A stretch of 64,000 bases of DNA, from positions 8,680,001 to 8,744,000 of the forward strand of contig AP026544.2 in NCBI GenBank assembly GCA_026075535.2, written 5' to 3'. Position numbers and translations under genes: made by a program. The DNA comes from Tricholoma matsutake. Its lineage: Eukaryota; Basidiomycota; Agaricomycetes; Agaricales; Tricholomataceae. The notes under the pieces are model-generated. The model had not been told where the DNA came from. It did no database searches and saw nothing but the letters and a program-made list of their open reading frames with translations. Below are positions 45,322 through 55,848 of the stretch, piece after piece; within the stretch, counting starts at the first letter, position 1, and the number at the start of each line of letters is the position of its first letter.

Positions 45322-46032
45322 ATGACCGACTCATCTGAAACCACCCATTTTTTATGCCTTAATGACACCAATTATGCACAGTGGGCTATCCACATGGAGG
45401 CCATTCTTCTTCAATGAGGGTTGTGGTCCTTGGTAGACATCAGTGTTGATGAGACAGGAAAGGATGCTGCAACGATTGCAGCAGAGGTTGGGGTTCTGAA
45501 GCAGAAGAGAATTGCAGAAAAGATGAATGAGGCATGAGTGGAGATGATTTTGAGGGTAGACAATGGTCAGCTCTTGCACATGGGCTTGCGTGACCCTAAG
45601 GAGATTTGGCAGACATTGCACCAGGTACATCATGCAGCTGGCTTTGCAACTAGTCTTGCACTCTGGAGGAGATTCCTGACAGTGAAGAAAGATGTGATGC
45701 AGTCCATGCAGGCTTGGATTGGGGATATTCAGAGCTTAGGTATTTGGATGGTAGAGGCTGGGATTGAGGTCACAGATCAGGACAAGATACTGACACTGTC
45801 ATCATCAATTTTGATTCAATGCCTCCTGAATTGCTTACCCTTGATCATGTCATTACCCACTTACTCAATGAAGAGACATGGCAGACTTCCAGTGGCAGGC
45901 CAGTCACAATCATCGCAAAATCAACAAAGTGATGATTGCCACACCTGCTGGTCATCGACTCACTTGACCCATAGTGGATGTCACATCAGCAAACTCTGGG
46001 CCAGCTCAGTAGCACTACAGAGCACTACATAG
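45322..46032 (+). pseudogene. Copia Gag fragment with stops
   Basis: Starts MTDSSETTHFLCLNDTNYAQ, then WAIHMEAILLQ and a TAG-type stop, KDAATIAAEVGVLKQKRIAE, a second stop, and MILRVDNGQLLHMGLRDPKE, a UBN2-like Gag core (PKEIWQTLHQVHHAAGFATS). Ends in degenerate sequence. A zinc-knuckle piece that could be its far end lies at 49585-49743. Confidence 0.7.
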
Positions 46033-46251
46033 TGCCATAGTGTCATAGCATGGTTCTTTAGTTTTTTAGAGCGACATAGCATGCCCTGAACTCTACATAG
46101 CACTATATAGATAAGGTAATCTAACCATTTGTGGAAATTCTTAGTAGCACCTTGCCAGCTTATATGATATGTCTCGAGGTTGTAGTAAAGCAGAAAACCA
46201 AATATATTATAAAGAACTACAACTATGTACTAACTACAGATTTTACCAGTA

Positions 46252-46640
46252 CTTTACAGTCCCCCACCTGTCCTAGTGGACTCTGACCAGACTGACTGGA
46301 GTCCGCTGGAGTCCAAGTGGAGTCCAAGTGGAGTCCAATTGAACTACACTAAGTCATGTAGAGTTCAATCCCCCATTGGAGTCCAACTGGAGTCCAACTG
46401 GAGTCCAACTGGAGTCCAACTGGAGTCCAACTGGAGTCCAACTGGAGTCCGAGTGGAGTCTGAGTGCAACCGAATGATAAGTCAATTGGATATGAGCTCA
46501 AAGGACTTCGGACTTGGTGAATTTCATAAAGTACCCGCAAAATAAATTTGTGTACTGCAGGAATTGAACTCAAGACCTCACCATAAGGAATCACATGACA
46601 AACCAAACAAGTGTGCTCAACCACTCTAGCCACAGGAGAT
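46252..46640 (-). repeat. tRNA-derived SINE, copy 2
   Basis: Minus strand: A box TGGCTAGAGTGGTTGAGCA (46617-46634), B box AGTTCAATTCC (46560-46571), a body with GGACT/AGTCC words, and a tail ending near CAGTCCCCCACC. Inside is a 12-base tandem (GGAGTCCAACTG) of about seven units at 46376-46455. Confidence 0.7.
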
Positions 46641-46796
46641 TTATTGGGGATCAATATAAGGTTTATTCATGACTCAACTTTTCATATTCTTTGAGGAGGC
46701 ATTTTTCAAACAATTAAGATCAAAATTTTTTAATTAACCACATCCCTCATGTAGGACACGAGGGAGTGGGTATAATATAATAATAAACAAAAAAAA

Positions 46797-46880
46797 ACCC
46801 CTCTCGCATCTTGCGAGAGGGGGGGGCAGAGATAAATTAAAAATAATAAAGACCCCTCCCCATGCAAAATGCGGGGGAGG
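46797..46880. repeat. Pair of GC-rich hairpins
   Basis: CCCCTCTCGC...GCGAGAGGGG (46799-46821) and CCCTCCCCATGC...GCGGGGGAGGG (46854-46879), separated by AT-rich DNA, as at 13380-13467. Confidence 0.65.
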
Positions 46881-46965
46881 GGGGGTTGGGGGATGTGGTC
46901 TGGGGTGGGTGTCATCACCCACCCCTCCTCGCACACATCCATCACTGTAGCAAGCCACACCCATC

Positions 46966-47860
46966 ATCCACCCTACGAGCAGTTGCTCATAGGCATGGGG
47001 ATGGGTGCCGTGGTTGTCTTATCCCTGGTGTGCCCGCCATCCACCTGACAAGCAGCTGCTCATCGGCATGGGCTCTCACCACCCATCCACCCTGCGAGCA
47101 GAGGCTCGCAGGCGTGGGGTGGGTGTGTTGTCAGCTTTGGGGGGTGCTGGTAGGCGTCGTCATCGTCGACTGTACACACTCACAATCCACCCTACGAGCA
47201 GGGGCTCGCAGGCGTGGGGTGGGTGTGTTGGCTCGTTTGTGGGTGGTGGTGTCATTACTAGTAGATTATAACCTAGAAAACTAAAAAAAATGAGTTAGTT
47301 AGTTCATAAAAACAAAAAGCAAATGAAAAAAACTTACATAGGGCCCAAACGATGCGATCTGCGTCATTTGGGCCTGCGTTGGCTCGTTTGCGAGTGGTGG
47401 TGTCGTTACTAGTAGATTATAACCTAGAAAACTAAAAAAACGAGTTAGTTAGTTGATAAAAACAAAAACCAAGTGAAAAAAACTTACATAGGGCCCAAAC
47501 GACGCAGATCGAGGGCCCAAACGATGCGATCTGTGTCGTTTGGGCCTGCGTTGGCTCATTTGTGAGTGGTGGTGTTGTTACTAGTAGATTATAACCTAGA
47601 AAACTAAAAAAAACGAGTTAGTTAGTTTATAAAAACAAAAACCAAGCGAAAAAAACTTACATAAGGCCCAAATGACACAGATTGCGTCGTTTGGGCCCGT
47701 GTTGGCTCGTTTGCGAGTGGTGGCATCATTGCCAGTAGATTATAACCTAGAAAGCTAAAAAAACAGGTTGGTTAGTTTATAAAAACAAAAAGCAAATGAA
47801 AAAGAAACTTATGTAGGGCCCAAACGATGCGATCTGCATCGTTTGGGCCTGCGTTCCATC
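46966..47860 (-). repeat. H1 array and four tandem P/intron modules (cluster II)
   Basis: H1 copies at 46966-47008, 47041-47070, 47083-47130 and 47185-47230. Then four tandem units of about 150-170 bp. Minus-strand introns: 47337-47281 (57 bp), 47487-47432 (56 bp) and 47660-47604 (57 bp), each GTAAGTTTTTTTC...AACTAACTAACT...TTTTAG; the fourth (near 47810) has lost its donor (CATAAGT). Each donor stands 3-4 bases after a P palindrome with GGGCCCAAACGATGC-type arms (47341-47374, 47491-47546, 47664-47698, 47816-47849). Spacer DNA reads GTTGGCTCGTTTGCGAGTGG. No continuous protein is evident. Confidence 0.7.
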
Positions 47861-48084
47861 CATTGGGCTCGTTTGCGGGTGGTGGTGATGGCGGATTGGG
47901 CATGGGAGTGGTGGCGGTGGGTGTCCACGCAGTGGTGGTGGTAGAGAGAGGAGGGAGGGAGGCGGCCATCAATGGTGGTGGTGGTGGTGGTGAGTGATGA
48001 GCTGGCACATTTGATGACACGGCTATATGCTTTGTCATACACAGCTGCACACAGTACCTAGCACAAGTAGATGATACCTTAAAC

Positions 48085-48495
48085 AAGGTACTGTGGTGTA
48101 ACAGTTATATTGTGTGTTATGATTACATAAGCAACCAACAGGGATCTGGGTTCGATTCCTTTTCTTACACAATTTTTGAGCAGAATCCAACTGGACTCCA
48201 ACTGGACTCGTCCGAGTGGAATCCGGTGTTTGAGTGGATTCCACTCGGAGTCCAGTTGGACTGGACTGGGACTGGACTGGCAACTTTGCAGGCAGTTGGC
48301 TGGTGACCAGTCCCAGTGGACTCCAGTTGGACTCCAGTTGGACTCCGGTCAGACTCCAGTTGGACTCCAGTTGGACTCCACTCGGACTCCACTCGGACTC
48401 CACTTGGACTCCACTTGGATTCCAATGGGGGATTGAACTCTACCTGACTTAGTGTAGTTTGTCTGATGGGAAAGGTGGGGGAGTGTAAAGACCTT
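48085..48495 (+). repeat. tRNA-derived SINE, copy 3
   Basis: Plus strand: A box TGGTGTAACAGTTAT (48093-48107), B box GGGTTCGATTCC (48148-48159), then TTGGACTCCAG-type units to about 48425 and a tail GGTGGGGGAGTGTAAAG. Same order as copies 1 and 2, opposite strand. Confidence 0.7.
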
Positions 48496-48732
48496 GATTT
48501 TACTGTACAGCAAGGATACTAATTAACTGACTACGAGTGGATATAACTAACAACGGTCAAAAACAGTCTATCACTGGTATTGCTGATGAGCTGCGAGTAA
48601 CTTGCCAGGGTGAAGGTGGTTCATTGCCACATTGTGACAGTGGTGGTTGTTGCCGGGAGGTGCTGGGTCATCAAGTTGTCTGTGTTCTCTCTGCCATTCA
48701 GTTGTGGTCAATGTAGCTGGATGGACCCATGA

Positions 48733-49170
48733 TCCACCCAGCAAGCAGTTGTGCACAGGCGTGGGGTGGGTGTTGTATTGTCCATCGTGATTGGGAGGTG
48801 CTGCAGCAGTTCTTCATTGTCGTGGGGCCGTGAGACAGACAAGGCCTGTTTTGCAGGAGTTCAGGGGTTCAGTATGATGTGGCACATTCATGGGTGTGTG
48901 TAGGTACTTGGCAGATACCCTGCTCTACAGGCCTCTCTGCTCCCATTTGCAACCTCCTAGCCAGTATTGAGAGCCTCAAATCCCATTTGACTGGGGAGGA
49001 GGGGGCTAGCCTGGCATGTGTGGTGGTGGTGTGTTGTGGCTGCATCTGTCAATACTAGTAGTTTAGATCCTAAAATGAAGAAAAACTCATATTTAGCTCA
49101 TAAAAACAACAAACAAAGGGAAAAAAAACTTGCCTAGGCCCAAACAACGGTTGCTCATTTGGGCCCACAT
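48733..49170 (-). repeat. H1 copy and degenerate P/intron module
   Basis: H1 at 48733-48775. On the minus strand a P palindrome (49136-49169, GGCCCAAAC...TTTGGGCCC) is followed by GGCAAGT, a GC-type or decayed donor near 49133, and the usual A-rich tract (T-rich on the minus strand). Confidence 0.5.
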
Positions 49171-49584
49171 TGGATCTGAATTGGCTTGGTTGGAGCCAGT
49201 GGCAGTCCTTGTTGTTGTGGAAGTTGAAGTGGGTGTAGAAGTGGTGGTGGTTGGTGTTAACTGAGTGGTGGTGGTATAGGTGTGAGGGAGGGAGCATTGA
49301 TGGTGGAGAGGAAAGAATGAACAGATGATGAAAATTGAGCCCAAACATTTTCAACATAACCATGTGAAATAAGTTAAGGGCAGGGTTATCCAACTTGAAA
49401 CAAATGTTAAAGTTCAAGATTTGAAGCCCATGCCGAAATGCCACTGAATTGGGAAAAAACTATCTAGCACTATAATGATCTACATTGTAACCCATCGAAG
49501 CTATGGCACTATGAAATACTATAGGCTTGGCATGGTTGCTACAATTGGCTATGAGCTTGGTGTATTTGCTACAGTTTGTTGTGG

Positions 49585-49890
49585 GAAAAATCAGGGTTTG
49601 CTGATGCCACTTGCTATTTTTGCAATGAGAAGGGCAGTCAGACTGCCGAGAAGAGGACATGGGAGAAGATGAAGAAGAGCAGATCTGGTGTTGCTGCTAT
49701 GGCCTTGGGACTTGACTCATATGATGAATATGAAGATGGATCAGCTTTTTAGGAATCAGTGGCAGGGTGTATAATTATGATCAGTACATTTCTTTTTACT
49801 TGTTTTGACAGAACTTTTCTTTCCTTGCAGGGGTGCCTATTTCTTTTGTTCAGTGCTGTTCTTGTGTCATGCTTGCGGGGGTGTGTTGGA
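49585..49890 (+). pseudogene. Copia fragment: degenerate zinc knuckle, PPT and LTR start
   Basis: ATCYFCNEKGSQTAEKRTWE near 49605 looks like a Gag CCHC knuckle whose His and last Cys are lost. Further on, GCTTGCGGGGGTG (a purine tract) is followed at 49877 by TGTTGGAATATTGAG, a Copia LTR start. Confidence 0.45.
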
Positions 49891-51279
49891 ATATTGAGTG
49901 TGATAGGGTTGACAGTTTAACGTATCCTATCCTAGGTGATCACAATGCTGACAGCAAACTGTGCTTCTCCCAAATCTGTAATTGTCCAGACTTTTTGCAT
50001 CTGATTTTTAAACCTTTTGTTCTGTTCTTTCTGCTAGTGATGGACAAGCAATCATAGACATGGACTGCTGCTATAATGATACCTTGTCAGCCTTTTGGTA
50101 GTAGATGCATGACTCACATGAAAGTCTCATAAACCCTCAAGAAATCATCTGTACGTTCAGTGTTTGATTCCAGATACGTCCACTCTGTTTCATACTGTAA
50201 AGTCCTCGCTGTAATTCCCATACCCAATCTTCCTTTCCAACCTCTGCAAAACCAGTCGGTTGTTCTATATACTGAACTTCATTGGCCAGTAGGAGTCCAT
50301 AGAGAAAAGCAGTCTTGACGTCAATTTGTTGCACATCCCAACCAAGCAAGGCAGCAATGTGCAAAAGAATCTGCCAAGATTCCATGCGTGCAGTAGGTGA
50401 GGTAGTTGTTGTGTAATCTTTGCCATAAATCTGTTCAAAACCTTTGAAAACAAGGCATACCTTCCAACAAACTGGAGCGCCATCTTTGTTTCATTTGATG
50501 TGAAAGACTGGGTGACCCTTATGTATTTGGCGCCCCTGTGGTACATTATCCCATTGGACCAATTTGTAGACTTGCATGTCTTTTAAGGACTTGAGTTCTT
50601 CATGGTAGCCTTCTTCTCAATGCTTAGAGTCTACCAAATTCTGGGCCTCCTCCCAGGTACACAGGTCATCTTCAAATTGGAGTGATTCAGTATTGATATC
50701 AGACATCTCCAAAATCAAGGGTTTAATTGATGTGCCTGATTGCCAAGTGTAGGGTCCTCGATCAATTGATGATTGACTCGATCATGATTGGGTAGATTGT
50801 TTGGCACAATGATGTCATGGAGCCCTTCCAAGATTTGTTTCCACACTGTATGTTGTTCCCCTATATGCTCTGCTGATTCTCATGAATCATGGATAGCCCA
50901 ATCCAGTCTGGTAGTAGCTGGGCCTCCATTTGGATGTTTATTGGTAGGAATTGGCACTCTGGTTAATCTGCATAATTCTGTGACTACTGGCTCAGGAATA
51001 TCAGTTGAGATCATCTCATCTATGGGTATGTTAACAACTGGTCCTGTATCAGGTATGATGGTGTCATCATCATGGACATTGATGGGGGTGAAAGTTATTG
51101 GGGAAACTTCCTCTGTTGGAATGGGTGCATCATGTGGTGAAGGTGATGGTATATGACTGTTATGGCTTTTGACAAACTTGACATGGTATGAACTATATAC
51201 CTTGCAGGTTTTTTGATTGTAGCAGCAATACACCTTTGATTTGGGCACATAGCCAATGAGTACGCAAGCAATTGAACAT

Positions 51280-52618
51280 TGATGATGCTCAACCTGGAAA
51301 CCCAAATGAAACCTACTAAAAGGCTTTGGATGGTATAACACAAGTTGGAGGAAGGATGCAAGGCCCTCTAGATGTCACCTGTCAGACTGACTGTCAAATA
51401 GTCATAAAACAACTGCTTGTCAAAGCAGTTCAAAGCTAAAAGAATGTGTTTCAAGGACTTGCAATGATTTTTGAGGTGTTGCAATATTTTTCGAGGTTTT
51501 TTCGGAGAAGGTTTGAGGAATTTCGAGTGTGCAAATATGTTTGGACGCAAGATTGGGGGACTAGACGAGTAGTAGAAGCAAAGCAAAGGCAAAGTGAGGG
51601 AAACGAGAGCTAAAATAGCGTAATGCAAGGAATCTCGAGGAATTTTGAAGAATTTTGAGGAAGTTTAGCGTAAAACACCAAACTTCAGACTGAATAAGAC
51701 TAAACTGAACTCTCAAATCACTGTGATCTGGGAGGAAGACGACAACTTTCTTGTTTTTCTTTGTATCTAGTACATCTTTTTATATAAAATAAAGAAAGTA
51801 CCTAAAAAGGCTAGAGAACATGAGGCAAACATGTGGAAAACTTGAGGCCAAGATAATAGAAGTATATCAGAACAATAAAGCGAGACTAGAAAGGGTGAAT
51901 ATAACACATGATGAAGAAATAATAAGAAAGAATAGCTAAAAGTGGACTGTCCTTGTTATAAATTGAATAAAACATCGGAAACTGCTTCGAGTGGATTGTA
52001 TGCGTGCACATGCAGTCAAAATGTGTTTGAGATACTCGAGATAGTGTCCCATGTGTCCAGTATGCATCTGAAGATCATTTGAATAGGAAATACTGTGTCC
52101 GATGATGTTTTTCGAGGTTCGATGTTTTTTGAAGATTTTCAAAGTTTCTTTGGACTTCGTTCATGGCTCGAAATCGGTGCAATATTGTTCGACAATGGTA
52201 GGGGATATGTCTGGCATGTGTGCGATGATTATTCAGATAGTGATATAATGTCCGATGTCGATTTTCAATGTTCAATGATTTTCAAAGTCCATCGAGGAAA
52301 TATTGGACCTGTTCGAAGGCCGATATTGCTGTGATATTGCTCGAAACTGGTTCGGAACTCATCGACGATGTTTCAAGTGTATATCCTGAGCTGTACAAAG
52401 GTCGGGGGAGTTGTATTATGGTGGCCGAAGGCATACAAAGAATTTCAAGGTGTCACGAAGAATTTCGAAGCATTCTTGTGACTTTGTAGAGGTTCATAGA
52501 GCTTCAGAGGGGTTCGTATGGGTTTGTAGAGCTTTGTAGAGGTCTGTAGAACTTTATAGAGCTTTGACAATGATCGCAGATGTGTTTTCCGAGCTTGAAT
52601 GACAAGGTGGACCTATCA
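51280..52618 (-). repeat. Solo gypsy LTR inside the Copia pol
   Basis: 1339 bp, plus-strand ends TGATGATGCTCAACC...GGACCTATCA, a diverged, longer relative of the LTRs at 31072 and 39949. The Copia frame (KSMN before, CSIACVLIGY after) shows it is an insertion. Flanks are GAACAT and ATGTTC, not a direct repeat. Confidence 0.8.
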
Positions 52619-52674
52619 ATGTTCATAGATTTTTGGGTTGTTTTTGTTTTGGCTGAAAACATATGCTTTACAGC

Positions 52675-53106
52675 TAGTGCTTGAAAGTCCAGTCCTTGGT
52701 TATGTAACAGTCTTTTGGAATTCTGAGATGTAATCTGCTTGTTAAAGCCTTGCAACTTATCCTGGCATTTCAGGTCTTTTTGTACACAATGTCAAGATAG
52801 GACCAAAAAGATTTTGTCATTATGCCTCAGTCATTTTTACAGAATTAAACATAGTAAACACAAATCAAATATTCCAGGTCATACACTTTTCTCAAAACCT
52901 TGGAAAATGTATAGACTGGAAAAACTGTTCTATGTTTAATATGTTTGATTCTGTACAAACCACTGAGGCATAACATAAAACCTTTTCAATGATATCTTGA
53001 CATTGTGTACAAAAAGTCCTGAAATGCCAGGATAAGTTGTAAGGCTTTAACAAGCAGATTACATCTCAAAATTCCAAAAGACTGTTACATGGACCTTCAA
53101 GCACTA
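52675..53106. mobile_element. hAT-type foldback MITE, 432 bp
   Basis: Ends TAGTGCTTGAAAGTCC...GGACCTTCAAGCACTA. Flanked by perfect 8-bp duplications TTTACAGC (52667-52674 and 53107-53114), the size made by hAT transposases. The two halves are inverted copies of each other over most of the length (about 200 bases each), so it can fold into one long hairpin. Without it the Copia frame reads IGCK then AYVF. Confidence 0.9.
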
Positions 53107-55493
53107 TTTACAGCCAATCTCCCTCATATAAGATTAATCAGGTTGTTGCTTGTGCCATTTCTCCCAAGGGGTAGAGCCTTTAAGTGAACTTGTTGTAGTC
53201 TTGGTGTGAAAGAGAGAAGCTGTTAAATAAAATTCATCCCAAAGGTAAGGTGGTAAGTTTACGTAAATGGGCATAGTATGCGCCTTCCCCATCAGTGTCC
53301 TGTGCATGTGCTCCATGCAGCTGATGTGAGCTGAAGTGTATGGTGCAGTGAATTTATGATCAGTCCCTCTCATCTTTAGCCAAGTTTCCATTTTGTGTGA
53401 CTTAAGTTCACCATTATCCATGATATATGTCCCCACTTGGAGTCCAGTCTCCTTTTCTTGTGCTAGCTCCCATGCCTTGAGTTCCAGAAATGTGTCATTC
53501 TTGCACTTAAGTATGGAACATGGGTGTGAGGTACAGTCATCCACATATATGAATTTCTGGAATGTGATTTTACATCATGCGGTCCTGAAAGGTCTACCCA
53601 GACTTTTTCCAATTTTTGTGTAGCCCTGTGCCCTTCCCCCTCTGTGCCCTTCTTAGGAACAGGTAAATGAGTCTGTTTTCCAAGAATGCAAGATTTGCAT
53701 CTAGGAGGTTTAAAAGAGGATTGTGCAGGCATACTGGCAATTGTCCTTTTTTGTGCCATGTCTTGCAAAGCTTGATAGTTTGCATGTCCTAGATGACAGT
53801 GCCAGGTGACAATGTTGGGAGCTGAGTGAGCAGCGAGAGCATGTTCAGTGGAAACAGAGTGTAAGGAGAGAGAATAGAGTTTCTTGTGGGGTGACAGGAC
53901 ACCTTGAGCTATACTGGCGCTGGTTGATTTATTTGTGATCCAGCATGATGACTCATCAAAATGTGCTATGGCATTTGAATCTTTCATGAGTGAGCTAACT
54001 GAGATCAGGTGCACCATCACATTTGGTACATAAAGTGCATCATGTAAGATGATTGATGCACCTCGGGCAATGTGGAGCTTGATATCTCCCATACCAATCA
54101 CAGAGATGGAAGATCCACTGACACCTCAAACTGAACATGGGGTGATAGTGCAGAGTGTAATGAAATCTGATTGATCAGGAGAAATATGGACAGTAGTGCC
54201 AGTGTCAACATAAAATGGGTGGTCGTAAATAGAGATAGAAGTATGTTGGGTTTGGTTGAGCGGGGTGACAGTAAAAGTGTCCATGGTTACTGGTGTGGAA
54301 TTTTTGGTCCAATTAACCAAGGTATAAAACTCCTCCTCAGTTGCAAGCCAACCCTCATACTTGACCTCCTGTATAGCTGTGTGAGGAAGGGGGTCACTAG
54401 CTAGACCAGCAAATTCCCCTGGAAGTGTTTCAGTTGTGTTCAAGGCAGTAGAATCAGTCATGATGGTGAATGCACAGCCAGTGTTGTCCTTCACAGGAAT
54501 GGGAACCTTTGTAGTGGACTTGGGATTCTGTTTGTTATATGCCTGCTTCCTCATTCTTCAATAGTCTTTCCTTTCATACTGCTGCCTTTAGAGATGGAAT
54601 ACTCTGTAGTATGTCAGGGGTGTTTACAGTTGCTACAGATTGTAATCCTGGGGGACTTAACTGATTTTGAGGTTGCTACAAGAGCAAGGGAAGGGGAGGT
54701 ATCGGTATGCCAGTCACTGTCCTGGAGAGACTGTTCATTCTCCAGAAAAAAACAAATATTCTTGGACATATATGGTGTAGACAGCGTAGATGCAGCAATG
54801 TCATGGGAAATAATGGAGCATGGATGGGGAAAGTGTGAGCTAAGGGAATTCAAAAGTGCAATGCAGCACAGGAGATCAGGAGTAATATCCCTCATAGCAA
54901 ATACATGCTCAATGAACATATAGATCCATTCGGCTGTTTTGGGGAGGGGTGTATCCAGCATGCACTGGATAGTGAGCACCTGTTGTAACAAAGTGACTTG
55001 CCTAACTGGTCCTTCCTTCTAATGATGGTCCCACAGAGTTTCCCAGTTTATCTTTGCAGATCTCAAAGAATCTAAGAACACACATTTGGACGATGCCACT
55101 CCAGAGGCAATGAAAGCATATGTGAGGCGGGAATTAGCCTTCCAATTAGATAAAGCATTGGGTTTGTCATAAGTGGGCTCTAGTGCATCACCAGTGACAT
55201 ATTCAAAGAGTCCATTGAGAGACAAAGCGATGACGATATCCTCGCTCCATTCTTTGTAGTTAGATTTGAGCTTGTCAAGTTTATCTCTGGAGTATTGGGT
55301 GGAAACCAAAACAGGTACAAAATGGGGGGTAGACAAGAAGGAGGTTTGATTTGAGTAGGGCACAAAGAGATCTAACATGCATGGTACAATGTGTGCCAAT
55401 AAGATAAAATACTGATCAAAGAAACATGTGACAAGGCACAGGTTGGTTGAGTGGCTAGGCAAGATGTCTATCATCACTACACATGACATAAGT

Positions 55494-55504
55494 GGCCCAT
55501 AACC
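55494..55504 (-). promoter_or_regulatory. Copia primer-binding site
   Basis: Minus strand GGTTATGGGCC directly after the LTR, the same half initiator-tRNA type as at 1139-1150. Confidence 0.75.
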
Positions 55505-55848
55505 TATAGAGATCCAACCTAAACAATACACAAATAATCTCAGTCTGGGTATAATGGACTATATTTGGTTACCACTATATGTAAACAATACACAAATAAT
55601 CTATAAATAGTATAGTAAGTAACTGGATCAATGTAAGTGTTAGAGTATCTACTCACCTCAGTCTGTGTATAACAGACTGAGGTGTCTATGTCTATCTTGT
55701 CAGATATATATACTGTGAGTATAACAATGGAAAAAGGTAATAAAGAAACTGTAAGAAAGGGATGTGGACAAGGGGAAATATGCATCACTTTGTGTGCTAT
55801 AATTAGCATGCTGCATCAAAGGGTGTATTCATGGTGTAGATCTCAACA
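55505..55848 (-). repeat. Copia 5' LTR with internal palindrome
   Basis: 344 bp; minus strand TGTTGAGATCTACACC...GGATCTCTATA. The outer ends are inverted copies (TGTTGAGATC / GATCTCTATA). Inside, CACCTCAGTCTGT and ACAGACTGAGGTG (55654-55684) form a 13-base stem around GTATA. Relatives: 25234-25371 and 44870-44913. Confidence 0.85.

Larger units (their letters stand above)
49900..55531 (-). pseudogene. Copia Gag-Pol, decayed, split by a solo LTR and a MITE
   Basis: Minus-strand order: Gag (55531-54600; KLKSNYKEWSEDIVIALSLN), protease (54554-54126; FYVDTGTTVHISPDQSDF), pre-integrase zinc site (WHCHLGHANYQALQDMAQK with CKSCILGKQTHLP) and integrase (54101-53134; GTYIMDNGELKS, FTAPYTSAHISCMEHMHRTL), then TAA in frame and SYMREIGCK up to 53107. 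The MITE (52675-53106) follows, then the frame goes on with AYVFSAKTKTTQKSMN. The solo LTR (51280-52618) comes next, then CSIACVLIGYVPKSKVYCCY (51270-50880), and reverse transcriptase (50400-49915; IAALLGWDVQQIDVKTAFLY, EDWVWELQRGLYSMKQSG, AVHV). RNase H and the 3' LTR are missing. Frames are broken by several shifts. The 5' primer site and LTR are at 55494-55848. Confidence 0.88.

Noticed and set aside
47265..47860. A CRISPR-like array (regular repeats with palindromes)
   Set aside because: Units of about 150-170 bp are near-identical throughout with no unique spacers, and the genome is eukaryotic with splice signals in each unit.
52675..53106. A mariner-type MITE with TA duplication
   Set aside because: TA is part of the terminal inverted repeat. 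The true duplication is the 8-bp TTTACAGC, shown by the Copia frame.
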